Positions 47,846 to 57,817 of a stretch of 64,000 bases of DNA are shown here, one piece after another (the stretch's first letter is position 1; every line of letters begins with the position of its first letter). The position numbers and the translations under genes are program-made. The stretch covers positions 137,091,989-137,155,988 of the forward strand of contig CP136068.1 of the NCBI GenBank assembly GCA_032622095.1, written 5' to 3'. The notes beneath the pieces were generated by a model. That model made no database searches, had not been told where the DNA came from, and saw only the letters and a list, made by a program, of their open reading frames with translations. The DNA comes from Siphonodentalium dalli (taxonomy: Eukaryota; Mollusca; Scaphopoda; Gadilida; Siphonodentaliidae).

Positions 47846-47918
47846 CTTCCCTAACAATAAAAAACCCACTACCACCCTTCATATCTATAATGCGATCATC
47901 ATGTAGCATATTAATACA

Positions 47919-47935
47919 GAGCGTATCTTTCATGA
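47919..47935 (-). promoter_or_regulatory. Histone-downstream-element-like motif of gene e
   Basis: The minus strand carries CATGAAAGATACGCTCT about 9 nt after the stem-loop, sharing the AAAGATACGCTCT core. Confidence 0.55.
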
Positions 47936-47944
47936 ATTTTAAGT

Positions 47945-47960
47945 GGCCCTGAAAAGGGCC
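47945..47960 (-). terminator. Histone-type 3' stem-loop of gene e
   Basis: The minus strand reads TTTAAAC then GGCCCTTTTCAGGGCC then ACTTAAA, a perfect consensus, starting 19 nt after gene e's stop codon. Confidence 0.8.
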
Positions 47961-47979
47961 GTTTAAAATAATATAAAAA

Positions 47980-48427
47980 TCATTTCTTTTGTTTCTTCAT
48001 CACTGTTAAATCTTTCCCGAGTGATCCAAATGTTGATCGCTTCGTAGGTTCTTTCTGGAAACCATGTACCTCAATTGGTATGTCAATCGTGTGAGGTTTC
48101 AAGTTGATTGTACATTCAGCCGGTTTTTGTGTTAACTGCTTTCGCAAGTCCTTCATTTCCTGACAAATATTCCGTAACAACTTTGTCTGTTATTCCCATT
48201 GTGAAGTGTTGATAACTTGGTATATAACAGGTTGAATCATTTGTTGTGTTTTCACCGGCGGTATACACTGGTTGTTGATCCGTTCGCGGATACACTGTTG
48301 GTATCTGTTGCTGTTCTACCCGTGGTATCACATTTCCCGCATACAATGGAGCTGACATTTGCGTCGATGCAGGAACAGGATCGTACTGTACATCAATAGT
48401 CTTGAGAAATTCCGTTACTGGATCCAT
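47980..48427 (-). pseudogene. Virus-like gene e (frameshifted), unknown function
   Basis: It starts at ATG 48427 with a good Kozak context (AACATGGAT), the same MDP start as gene b. The first frame runs to 48116 and the second from about 48180 to TGA 47982-47980, so a frameshift lies between 48116 and 48180. The first part is rich in P, Q, T and Y (QQQIPTVYPRTDQQPVYTAG), a low-complexity, probably disordered region. The second has a heptad-like KDLRKQLTQ stretch and a basic tail ending KKQKK. About 148 residues would be expected. The layout fits a small structural or nucleic-acid-binding protein, but no family is recognised. A TATA-like CATATATTTG lies about 75 nt upstream. It is convergent with gene d. 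Confidence 0.5.
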
Positions 48428-48504
48428 GTTTCAAAATGACGCTAACGTTAATGACGTTACAATTTACGCATGTAATAACGTTAACACCTTCGAGGATCAA
48501 ATAT

Positions 48505-48650
48505 ATGGGATGCGCGGGCCTCGTTGACGACGACATTGAGTTTTTCTACCAATTTTCCCCGAACGTCAAATCAGATGTGTATCTTTTTTGTCAAAAACAT
48601 CATATTTCTACGAATAAAAACACCGATTTGACTTGGGAAATTTTTATCTG
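48505..48650. promoter_or_regulatory. Degenerate palindrome upstream of gene e
   Basis: GCGCGGGCCTCGTTGACGAC, ACCAATTTTCCCCGAACGTC and AAATCAGATGTG closely follow one arm of the 47025-47187 palindrome. The second arm is decayed (GATTTGACTTGGGAAATTTT, TGTACC). A divergent partner gene to the right is no longer visible. Confidence 0.6.
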
Positions 48651-49000
48651 TACCATTTTACCATTATCTCATAACATATTTCACTGAAAGGTAATTTCTA
48701 CGAGTTCATTTTACAACGCTAGCGTCTTCGAATTTATTCGAAGACTTTCGCTTTTGTTAAAAATGCACTGGCAAAGTAGCACAATTTACCAATGCTTCGA
48801 TTTTTGCTCGGTATTATTCTAAGTTTAGTGTGTCCAGCGAAGGGGAACGCCCTTCGCTTGCTTACCACACTGGCATTAGAATCCGAGAAAAAAACGATAC
48901 ATTAGTAAATTATGCTCTTTTCTGTAAAAAAAAAACCCTTCGAAGCGCTCACCTTACTCTTTTGGAATCTAACACAACCTCTGGATCGACGAGCCCAACC
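48651..49000. repeat. Spacer with an imperfect hairpin
   Basis: About 48796-48848 and 48851-48900 pair imperfectly (GATTTTTGCTCGG, TTCTAA, AGTGTGT, GCGAAGGG and complements). This may mark the decayed edge of the virus-like region or a small MITE. No gene is seen. Confidence 0.45.
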
Positions 49001-49172
49001 CTGGGCTGTCACTCTGGCCCACCCGTGCTAGGGGGCACTCTGCCCCATGGGCCAGAGTGCAAGGTCCTGACATTGACTCTCTGACTGTCACTCTGGTCCA
49101 CCCCCTCTGGATCTGGCACTCTGGTCCATGGGCCAGAGTGCCAGATCCAGAGGGGGTGGGCCAGAGTGCCAG
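49001..49172. repeat. GC-rich palindromes
   Basis: 49085-49172 is a nearly perfect 88-bp palindrome centred on CCATGG (CTGGCACTCTGG, CACCCCCTCTGGATC and complements). A weaker, related palindrome built of the same CACTCTGGCCCA blocks precedes it at 49006-49060. The base composition is markedly more GC-rich than the surroundings. Confidence 0.8.
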
Positions 49173-49207
49173 CCAATACTACTCATTTATATACACATTA
49201 CAACATA

Positions 49208-49234
49208 TGCATACATACATACATACATACATAT
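49208..49234 (+). repeat. CATA microsatellite
   Basis: Six to seven CATA units. Confidence 0.85.
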
Positions 49235-49279
49235 GGATTGATTATTTGGAGTGACAGGAACGGTACGAGGAACGGGAAC

Positions 49280-50080
49280 AACTTCCGAGTAACAGAATGA
49301 CCATTTGGAGTAACAGGAATGAGGAACAGATACATAAGCTCATATTTGTCGCATTTTACGCTATGAAACAATATATATTACACATCATTCGAAAGCATAG
49401 TCTCTCCTTCACGAATATTGCTAAAAACACGACTTTTGAGAACTAAGCGTGTAATTGGCCAGGAACGTCGAGCGATGAATCGGAAGTTAGCAAAACGTAA
49501 ATTATTCCGAGTAACAGGAATTAGGAACAGAGATATAAACTTAATTTGTTCGCGTTTTACACAATGAAACAATACACATTTTATATCATACGAAAGCATA
49601 GCCACTCCCCTAAAAGAATATTGCAACTCGTATACAGTACTTTTGAGAAATAAGCGTATAATTGGCCAGGAACGTCGAGCGGTGAATCGGAAATTAGCAA
49701 AAACGTATTTTTTTCCGAGTAACAGGAATGAGGAACAGAGATATAAACTTAATTTTCTCGCGTTTTACACAATGAAACAATACATGTTATACATCATTCG
49801 AAAGCATAGCCTCTCTCCTTCATTAAAATTGAAACATTTAAATATTACTTTTGAGAAATAAGCGTATAATTGGCCAGGAACTTCGAGCGGTGAATCGGAA
49901 ATTAGCAAAACGAAAAAATTCCGAGTAACAGGAATGAGGAACAGATATATAAGCTCAATGTTCTCGCATTTTACGCAATGCGACAATAATTGTTATACAT
50001 CGTTCGAAAGCAAAGCCTCTCCCCTGCATTAATATTGCAACATTTAAACATAACGTCTTCGTAGAAAGTCGCAGATTTCT
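49280..50080. repeat. ~207-220-bp tandem repeat, about four copies
   Basis: Units start near 49286, 49506, 49714 and 49919 with CCGAGTAACAGGAATGAGGA. They share CATTCGAAAGCATAG and TTGGCCAGGAACGTCGAGCG. Frames on both strands repeat with the unit and show no domain. Confidence 0.88.
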
Positions 50081-50182
50081 CACAAATTACGCAATGGCAC
50101 TGCCAAATATTTACAGAATATCCATGGATTTTTCAAGTGTAAAATATGACCTGGACAGTCTGTTTGTGGTATTTCACCTGAA

Positions 50183-50482
50183 TCAGATGGGAAATTGGAT
50201 ATTCCTAGGTAGCGGGATACAAATTAAATTGACATGTAACCATTGATGAGGATCAAATAACTGGATTAGAACCCCCGCAACTACACCATATAGATGTCGA
50301 GCTAAACCGCCACTGTACGAACTGGGTGCACGATCTCGTAGCGTAGACCATATTGGTACACCATTGACTATATAAAAGAACGTTATCGCCAAATCATCAC
50401 GCATAGTTATTACGGGCTTTGCTGTTGTCTTGAAGGTTTCAATCAAAAATAACTGGTATATTGTCGTGATGTACGCATTCAC
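50183..50482 (-). CDS. Candidate 3'-terminal exon of an unidentified host gene
   Basis: On the minus strand a 99-codon frame starts directly after TTTTATTTTAACAG, a good 3' splice acceptor (pyrimidine-rich tract plus CAG). It ends at a TGA at 50185-50183. The composition is protein-like (NAYITTIYQLFLIETFKTTA, then RDRAPSSYSGGLARHLYGVV), with a mildly hydrophobic centre. It does not coincide with any repeat family seen elsewhere in the window. There is no ATG in a convincing context, so it would be an internal or terminal exon. Upstream exons are not visible to the right, where MITEs fill the presumed intron. I do not recognise the family. It could be a chance frame. Confidence 0.35.
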   Translation of the reverse strand: MNAYITTIYQLFLIETFKTTAKPVITMRDDLAITFFYIVNGVPIWSTLRDRAPSSYSGGLARHLYGVVAGVLIQLFDPHQWLHVNLICIPLPRNIQFPI

Positions 50483-50526
50483 CTGTTAAAATAAAAACTG
50501 TTTTATTTAAATCCACACCCTCTTAA

Positions 50527-50911
50527 CCCTTTACCCTACAGAAAGGCCCTGTGCCAATGCATTCTCTTATATATGCGAGTCGGCCATAGGTCGCCTCGCA
50601 TATATAAGAGAATGCATTGGCTTAACAAATTATAAAATTGTTAAAGAATGTAAGAAAAAATGGTAAAAAGTGTTAAAAAAAGATTTTGTTTAGGCCAATG
50701 CATTCTCTTATATATGCGAGGCGACCTATGGTCGACTCGCATATATAAGAGAATGCATTGGCACAGGGCATAACTGTAACTATCACAGTGTGGTCAAGGA
50801 GCCGGTTCCAATGATACCCATATTTGTATGGTTCTATTGAGACAGACCGAAGATATTTTAGGCTGTTGAAGCTTTATTTGGCCGGTTTTGGCCGGTTTGT
50901 TGGGTAAAGGG
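50527..50911. mobile_element. Family A piggyBac-like MITE, copy at 50.5 kb
   Basis: CCCTTTACCCTACA ... TGTTGGGTAAAGGG is flanked by TTAA at 50523-50526 and 50912-50915. Both hairpins are intact. Confidence 0.85.
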
Positions 50912-50982
50912 TTAATACCACACTATAGTGGTACGATAGCCATTTAAACGGAGTAGACATTAGTTTCCACGTCCCAATATAT

Positions 50983-51564
50983 ATATAGACCAAGTCCTCT
51001 CGATCCACAACAGCTTGGGATATCGGTTGGGTTGATACTGTTTTGGACTGAGTACCCCATCCCGTTACTCTTCTATAACGGACTTTACGCCCAGAATCGC
51101 GGGCGGGAGTTATCTTGCTTATATGTTGTTGGATTAGGTCAAATGGAAACTTTGCGTATATGAGCATAGAGAGCAGCATTTTCCAAGCTCGACGATATAT
51201 AACACGCATACATGTATATCAGAGGTCCGTTAAATGTCAAAGCAACAAGATTTATATGTAAACAAAGCCTTGTTTTCCAAAGAATTTTGACTTGTCACGC
51301 TATCACAAAATGCATGTAAACAAAACATTAAACGATCGTATCATCACTATACCTTTTTCTATAATGGTAATTGATATATCATTTTGAAGACATATTAATC
51401 GCGGACATGCCAAATGTTTAAATCACATTCAGACGTTTACGTGAATGCCCGGGTTTCACGTGTACATAACAGTCAGTTATAGACGGGACGGGACTCGGTC
51501 CAAAACCTCATCATCCCACTGATATCCCAAACTGTTGTGGACCCATAAAACTTGGTCTATATAC
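50983..51564. mobile_element. TIR element with ~95-bp diverged arms
   Basis: TATATAGACCAAGT, TCCACAACAGCTTGGGATAT and TGGACTGAGTACC at 50983-51070 are inverted at about 51480-51564 (ACTCGGTCCA, ATATCCCAAACTGTTGTGGA, ACTTGGTCTATATA). It is non-coding. The overlapping minus-strand frame of 111 codons is therefore partly terminal repeat. Confidence 0.7.
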
Positions 51565-51772
51565 ATCTATGCTATTTGTTTTTACCAAATTGGCACAACG
51601 AGACTATCACCCGTTGTATTTTAACTATGAAATAGCAGCCTTCATTTGCCTTGTATCGCCTTGTATTGCGAACACCACAATCCATTCAATAAACTTTTGA
51701 TTAGGTAATCATCGAATATAATGTGGCTCAATTGTGTTTGCCTTGGGGTGTGAACCGTTTTATAAATAAGTC

Positions 51773-51865
51773 ATAACCCCCTTGGCTATCTGTATAAGGA
51801 ATACAGACCGCAGTCGCTTCGCGGCTTTGGTCTATATTCCTTGTAGATATAGCCAAGGGGGTTAT
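51773..51865. repeat. Palindromic hairpin
   Basis: ATAACCCCCTTGGCTATCTG ... AGCCAAGGGGGTTAT; 38-bp arms around a GCAGTCGCTTCGCGGC loop. It is a small palindromic element of the MITE type. Confidence 0.8.
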
Positions 51866-52007
51866 AACCTAAACATATCATGTATTTCTACAGTACGCTT
51901 ACGACAAAGATATGCTAGGACATGTACGTCATTCCTCTGGGAACAAAAATAAACACGTACCGTACCGAATAAAACCATCCTTTGCAGAATAAATTCTAAT
52001 TCGTTAA

Positions 52008-52562
52008 CCCTTTCTATACTAAATGGACTCCCCCAATTAAGTTACAAAAGTATACATTGGAACAGTCTATTATTCATTTTGATGGGGGTTCAGGTCGCTA
52101 AGTCGTAAGACAACATGTCTTATTATTTAGACAAGATTAAGACAAACTTTATAACTATAGATATTGAAAATACGCGCTTGGCAAATGTAATTAGGAACAT
52201 TACAGTGTTATCACCTTGACCTATGTATACGCAAGCATTCTGAATTATTCGACTTATACCGACTGTATTAAAATATGGAAAACCAGAGTATGGAATCTAG
52301 GTAAACGCACTTATGGATTTCTTGACAATCTGTTGCAAGTTATTAGAGCGCGAAAATGATATTGCAATGACGAGTGGGAGTGGGTCTGGTGTTTAGTATA
52401 TACAGCACAATATTATTGAAGAATCATTTGAATATTTAATCAACGTAAGTATAACAATGAAAATAGCTGAATAGAGCAGTATAATTCATATTCATTCAGG
52501 TGATTCATTGGTGGTAAATGTTCAGATAATAAGTGGTCAGTGAGTAATTAGTATAGCGAGGG
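52008..52562. mobile_element. Family B piggyBac-like MITE, copy 1
   Basis: TTAA precedes CCCTTTCTATACTAA. The right end TTAGTATAGCGAGGG is its inverted repeat with two mismatches, followed by TAAA. The interior is non-coding, with sections shared with 54073-54288 (AAGTTACAAAAGTATA, TATTCATTT, GATTCATATTCATT). Confidence 0.7.
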
Positions 52563-53808
52563 TAAATAACACGAGAAGATAAAAATCGCGATTGCTACAT
52601 TTGAGGGCTTAAACATATTCCTTTTTTAACAATGTATGTTCCAAGAGTTACTAGAAAAATAAATATTTAAAAACAACACGTGCGTTACCTACATGTAATA
52701 GCTTATTATTATCTTCGCTCTATTAGGATGCTTCATTTGTGTCGAAATTTTGATCATGCATATTATAACTGCATGATATACCATCACACCACAATAGTTC
52801 AGCCCAAACTTTCGAGTAAAGTATGGAACCACGTGAAGGGAGTCAACTTTGGTCTAGAACCCATCAATCCCAATTTGTCATTGACAAACAGCTTGACTTG
52901 AACATTCTCAAATACAGAACAATATTTATGGGCGGCTGTATAGTGTGAATGATTGAGAAATTTATCATGCAATTCGGGAAACATTAAGTCCATTCTCATG
53001 ATCTTCAGATAATTATTATATCATAAATGCATGATACCTGAAAACAATAGAGTGTTAAAGGCACCGGTGGCGTTCGTTGCAGAAATATTCATATTTGTTA
53101 AAATCGCCACCAACAGAAGGAATATTAAAATATATATAGTTTTGTTCATATGCCAAACATAATCAGCGCGTAAATAGTATATTGTCGTCATGATATTGTT
53201 TACGTATACAATCGTGCGACTTGACTCAAGTCGCACGATGGTATACGTAAACAATAGCCTGCTCGTGTGGCAGAGGTTGTGCTTCTGTTTACATAACACA
53301 GCGCAATTTTATTGGTTAATCACACCACAATTATATAAACGCTCTTTATGATTTCCATATCATGAAAACAGTAACAAATAACGCTCTTTGTGTTTACCAT
53401 ATCCGGATCTAAACAAAAGTCAGGAAACGTAACGTCTTTTGCTTTTGTGTACATAACAAAGTAAAAAAAAAGGACAATAACATACTGTTTATGTCATATT
53501 TCTGATTGGTATAAGAACAAAGTCTGTCTATATTTTAATATTCTTTCTGTTTATGGCGGTTTTTGACGGAGGTGAATATTTTAAAAGCATACCCACCGCC
53601 AACGCCGCCCGTATCTTTAATGCCAGTTCATGTCATAAACTTACATGTATAACAAACTATGCGTATAATTTACAGCCGATTCTCAATTTTTGTATCCCAC
53701 TAGTCACAAGTACATAATTGTTTAAAAAAAAAAAGAAAGATTTATTTTTCATATGGTTTTTTATATTTCCTCGAAGATTCCGAGTTGGCCGGATTTCATA
53801 GAATCCGA
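52563..53808. repeat. Spacer with a hairpin and AT-rich unique sequence
   Basis: A perfect-looking hairpin at 53195-53255 has 30-bp arms (ATTGTTTACGTATAC, TCGTGCGACTTGA). Frames at 52680-52901 and 53021-53299 show no domain or splice context. Confidence 0.5.
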
Positions 53809-53955
53809 CTTACCTCATCGGGGAATCAAATGTATGGTAAGAGAATCGGATAACAGACTTACCTCATCCGGGAATCAAATGTATGGTAAGAGAATCGGAT
53901 AACAGACTTACCTCATCGGGGAATCAAATGTAAGGTAAGAGAATCGGATAAAAGA
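53809..53955 (+). repeat. 49-bp tandem repeat, three copies
   Basis: Units start at 53809, 53858 and 53907: CTTACCTCATCGGGGAATCA, then AATGTATGGTAAGAGAATCG. Confidence 0.88.
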
Positions 53956-54072
53956 AGAGACAGTGTGGCAACATATTTCATCAATGTAATATTATTTGCA
54001 ATTTGAACAAAAGAGTAGCAGACATGCACTTTTAAATTTTCATTTGTAAAATACAGATAATACATAGATTAA

Positions 54073-54288
54073 CCCTTTCTATAGTGAATAGATTCTTCCA
54101 TTCAGTTATAAAGGTATAGCTTGGAAATATCTGCTATTCATTTAGAGAGGCGTTCAGTCGATAAAAGCAGAAGATAGACTAAAATGGACTGTAAATGAGC
54201 TGAATGATTCATATTCATTTTTGGGAAATGTTCAGAAAATAAGTTCAATAAACCACATGGGAACTACTCGTCAATGAGTATTTAGTAT
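54073..54288. mobile_element. Family B piggyBac-like MITE, copy 2 (shortened)
   Basis: TTAA then CCCTTTCTATAGTGAATAG matches copy 1's left end. The right side (TTTAGTATA) is abutted by the family C element, which removed or replaced the terminal GGG. Confidence 0.65.
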
Positions 54289-54291
54289 AAA

Positions 54292-54498
54292 CCCTTTCAG
54301 TGGCAAGTCCGATTTTTGTATCAGCCCATATTTCCTTGATCATTTTTCAAATTTATTGATTATAAAAATGTGATACATTGATGGAAAGAGCTCTAAGAGC
54401 TCTTTCCATCAATGTATCACATTATTATAATCAATAAATTTAAAAAAATGATCAGGGAAATATGGGTTGATACAAAATTGGACTTGGCACTGCAAGGG
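54292..54498. mobile_element. Family C palindromic piggyBac-like MITE, complete
   Basis: CCCTTTCAGTGGCAAGTCC at the left is inverted at the right (GGACTTGGCACTGCAAGGG). The element is a near-perfect palindrome centred on GAGCTCTAAGAGCTC. Its arms carry ATCAATGTATCACATT and TCAATAAATTT. Confidence 0.8.
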
Positions 54499-54500
54499 TT

Positions 54501-54956
54501 ATAATGTTGAAATTCGACATAATTTGTAATTCAAGTTGAATATCTGTCGCTAAAACTCGCATTATGGTTGGTAGAGGGCTGCTAACTTTAGTGTTTAATT
54601 CACCAGTATCGCCGCTGATGATATGTGAACACATTTTGAAAGGAACAGGTTGCTATTGCCAATATACAATCAACGTCGTTTTCGATGCATCTATCGACGT
54701 ATAGAAGTGTCTGATGCTGAACTACATATGCTGCATAATTTCGCAAAGCATGCATATGTGCATACCTAAACATGTGAGACACTTATAAATATCCAATCAG
54801 GCTGAATTAGAGGATAACATTATTTGTATACACCGATAAATGCATCGAAAACGACGTTGATTGCTGATAATTACACAATCCGCATAAATTAGTTGGTGAT
54901 TAACACTAGTTTTATGAAGAAACTATATATAATTACAACTACAGTTGCTTTCGCTT
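54501..54956. other. Non-coding spacer
   Basis: An inverted pair 'atcaacgtcgttttcgatgcat' (54668) and 'tgcatcgaaaacgacgttgatt' (54841) brackets about 170 bp, so this too may be a small TIR element. No gene is seen. Confidence 0.5.
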
Positions 54957-55432
54957 AAAGGTACTCAACCCGATAAAACTCCTCTCAATTACTATTTCAA
55001 TGGCTTCGGGGGTCAAAAATATTTGATTCGAGTCGAGGAAGTCACCCATCAAAGATCAGATTTGTTAGATATCGATTTTAGAAATCTATTATTTTTCATT
55101 ATCGGGAATTCTTTCTGGCCCAGAAGATAGTAAAAAATTCGTTATTATTACCCACTTGATTATAGAGTTATCCATCCTTGTCTGTTTGAATAGATTTGGA
55201 GAACACATCCAGAGCAGATTACGGCAGTTAGTAGTACGCATCTCGAGTTTATAACAAATTTCAAAAATCAATATATAATAACTCTGAGCTTTGTTTGATG
55301 GGTTCCTCGACTCGAATCAAATATTTTTTACCCCCAAAGCCAAAGAAATAGTAATATAGGACCCTCCGATCGGATTGTTGTTGTTGGAATCTGTTGAGAT
55401 GGGGACCCTCTTTACGGGTTGAGTACCTTTAA
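54957..55432. mobile_element. Family E long palindromic element, copy 2 (shortened)
   Basis: AAAGGTACTCAACCCG at the left and CGGGTTGAGTACCTTT at the right are inverted ends. It is about half the length of copy 1, with the same AACTCTGAGCTTTG and GTTATCCATCCT blocks. Confidence 0.8.
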
Positions 55433-55559
55433 ATGCGTGTATTTGATTTGTCAAGGCCATTAGATAGGCCTGGTGGCGACAATCTCTATCAGCCGATGAT
55501 ATGTCGTTTCTCGCATCACAACACGCAGTGATACTTTAAGAAATTGGGCGACTAATAAT

Positions 55560-55700
55560 AGACTTCAAAAATTGATATATAATAAATCTGAGCTTTGATA
55601 GGTGGTTCCTCGACTCGAATATAATATTTTTTACCCCCCCCCCCCCCGATTCCAAATAAATAGTAATTGAGGGGCATTTAATTGGATTATGCATCTTTAA
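55560..55700. mobile_element. Family E fragment
   Basis: One arm segment from AAAAATTGATATATAATAAA through GATTATGCATCTTTAAA, interrupted by a run of about 14 C. Confidence 0.7.
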
Positions 55701-56004
55701 AGAGACACACTCTGATTTGAGGGTTGCCGTATCACACAGTTACAACAACAGAATTAATTTCACCAAAAGCCAATATAGCTATCCAAATTAGTTTATAAAT
55801 AATCACTAAGTTTGAATACCATGCATGGAATGAAATAATGTTTTTTGTTTGCAGTTTGATCGGTGAGCGAGTGTGGTTTACACATTTCATATATATGGAC
55901 TTGACACGGCGTCAGCTAATAGCATATTCGAGCCATGTGAAAAAACATGCACACCCACCATTTCTTGAGTTATTGTTTTTGGATCTACGTCTACTGTTGC
56001 TTAA

Positions 56005-56383
56005 CCTTTTACCCAACAAACCGGCCAAAACCGGCCAAATAAAGATTCAACAGCCTAAAATATCTTCGGTCTGTCTCAATAGAACCATACAAATATGGAT
56101 ATCATTGGAACCGGCTCCTTGACCACATTGTGATAGTTACAGTTATGCCCTGTGCCAATGCATTCTCTTATATATGCGAGTCGACCATAGGTCGCCTCGC
56201 ATATATAAGAGAATGCATTGGCCTAAAAAAAACTTTTTTCCATTTTTTCTTACATTCTTTAACAATTTTACAATTTTTAATGTGTTAAGCCAATGCATTC
56301 TCTTATATATGCGAGGCGACCTATGGTCGACTCGCATATATAAGAGAATGCATTGGTACAGGGCCGTACTGTTGGGTAAAGGG
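56005..56383. mobile_element. Family A piggyBac-like MITE, copy at 56.0 kb
   Basis: TTAA is present on both sides (56001-56004 and 56384-56387), with both hairpins intact. It is in the opposite orientation to the 50.5-kb copy. Confidence 0.85.
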
Positions 56384-56753
56384 TTAAGGAGAGGGGCGGA
56401 TGTAAGTTGTCAAAACTTGTTTACCAGATCCCTCTTGTAATAGTACAATATGTTTAAAAAAACGCTAGCTTAATGTGTTCCTTTTTACAGCAATCTTCAA
56501 GGGTATAATACATGCCCACCCACCACTTCTTGAATGCCAACCCGTCGTGTAAAACGTTTTATTTGTATACATAGAAGAGATTCTATGTGTTAAAGTTGTG
56601 ATACAATGTGGTCGATACCAGATCCCTGTTAACTGGTCTGCAAGTGGCTTGTCAAAGTGCATTACCGTTTGTCAATGCGCAAAATTAGTTTTTCACCGAC
56701 CCATTCATGCATGCATGGTAAAGGGAAGTCGGATCTGATAAATCAAGGCTTAA

Positions 56754-56996
56754 CCCTTCGATGACTGGAGCTTCCTGAAATTTTGCGAAAACCCTGTGTC
56801 AAAGCATTCTCTTATATATGCTATTCTCTCATATGGAGCCTCGCATATATGAGAGAATACATTGGCCTAACACTATTTACCTTGACCTTTTAAGCAAATG
56901 CGTTCTCTTATATATGCGCGGCTCCCTATATAATAAAAAAATGCACTGGCACATAGCATTTAATGCTGTACCAGCGTAGCTCCCTTCAAGAAAGGG
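56754..56996. mobile_element. Diverged relative of family A
   Basis: It is flanked by TTAA on both sides and begins CCCTTCGATGACTGG. The GCATTCTCTTATATATGC hairpins are recognisable but degenerate, with a different centre (TCATATGGAGCC). This is an older or sister subfamily. Confidence 0.65.
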
Positions 56997-57000
56997 TTAA

Positions 57001-57698
57001 CATGGTAGACAAACCGCACACCGGACCATGGACTGACGATAGCAACCAGTATAAAGAATCGCCTGGTAACATTAATGGGATTTACGGGTCAACAAAAATA
57101 TGCAGGACAGTATAAAGCGGCCGAGTATTATGTCGTTATTATACAGTTATTATACTATGTTGTGTAGTGTGTACAGTATGTGTCTTTCTTGTGCGAGCCC
57201 AGGTTGTGTTGAAAATTCATACTGTGCAAAACATTGTATAATGACATTTTTATTATCCATCTGTAAGTTTATCCAAATTTTGGGAATAAAACTTTTGTGG
57301 TTATTTTTGGTATTTGTCAGCACTTGATTCTCCATAAAAGCCTGTAATGATCAGCAGAAAGCATGATTTGGAACAGTAAACACGGAAGTGAAAAAAAACC
57401 TCAACGCGGAAGTGAAACGTTTGCTATATTTACCAGAGTGCTGCGCACGCATCACAATTTCACCGATTTATTTGGCAATAGAGTTACTTCGTGACGTCAC
57501 GGATTCCCGATAAAAAGTCATATTGGCTCGATTGAGTCAAATGTAACTTTCGGGAGTCGAACATGACTATTTCCCGGTTTATCATGTGACGGCTTTTGCC
57601 CAATCAGAAATAGTGTTAGTTAAGGGATGGATAGTGATAATGTTTACACGCGTGACATAAGTACAAATGTGTACATGAACGTTATGAATAATATTTAA
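57001..57698. other. Non-coding spacer
   Basis: A 75-codon cysteine-containing frame (57100-57327) has an overlapping minus-strand frame and no family match that I recognise, so it is not called. Positions 57490-57600 contain an inverted ATTCCCGATAAAAAGTCATA/GACTATTTCCCGG-like pair. Confidence 0.4.
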
Positions 57699-57813
57699 CC
57701 CTTTCAGGGCCAAGTCCGAGTTTTGTATCAACCCATATTTCCTGATCGTTTTTCAAATTTATTGATTATAATAATGTTATACATTGATGGAAAGAGCTCT
57801 AAGAGCGAAAGGG
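57699..57813. mobile_element. Family C MITE, arm-deleted copy
   Basis: TTAA then CCCTTTCAGGGCCAAGTCC runs through the left arm to GAGCTCTAAGAGC, then jumps to GAAAGGG plus TTAA. The right arm is deleted, leaving 115 bp with both TTAA copies. Confidence 0.75.
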
Positions 57814-57817
57814 TTAA

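Noticed and set aside
47742-47933. Minus-strand frame with an 18-residue repeat as a sixth virus-like gene
   Set aside because: It lies beyond gene e's stem-loop and overlaps its downstream element. It is noted only as a tandem duplication.
57100-57327. Cysteine-containing 75-codon frame
   Set aside because: No recognisable cysteine pattern, an overlapping antisense frame of similar length, and no splice or promoter evidence.
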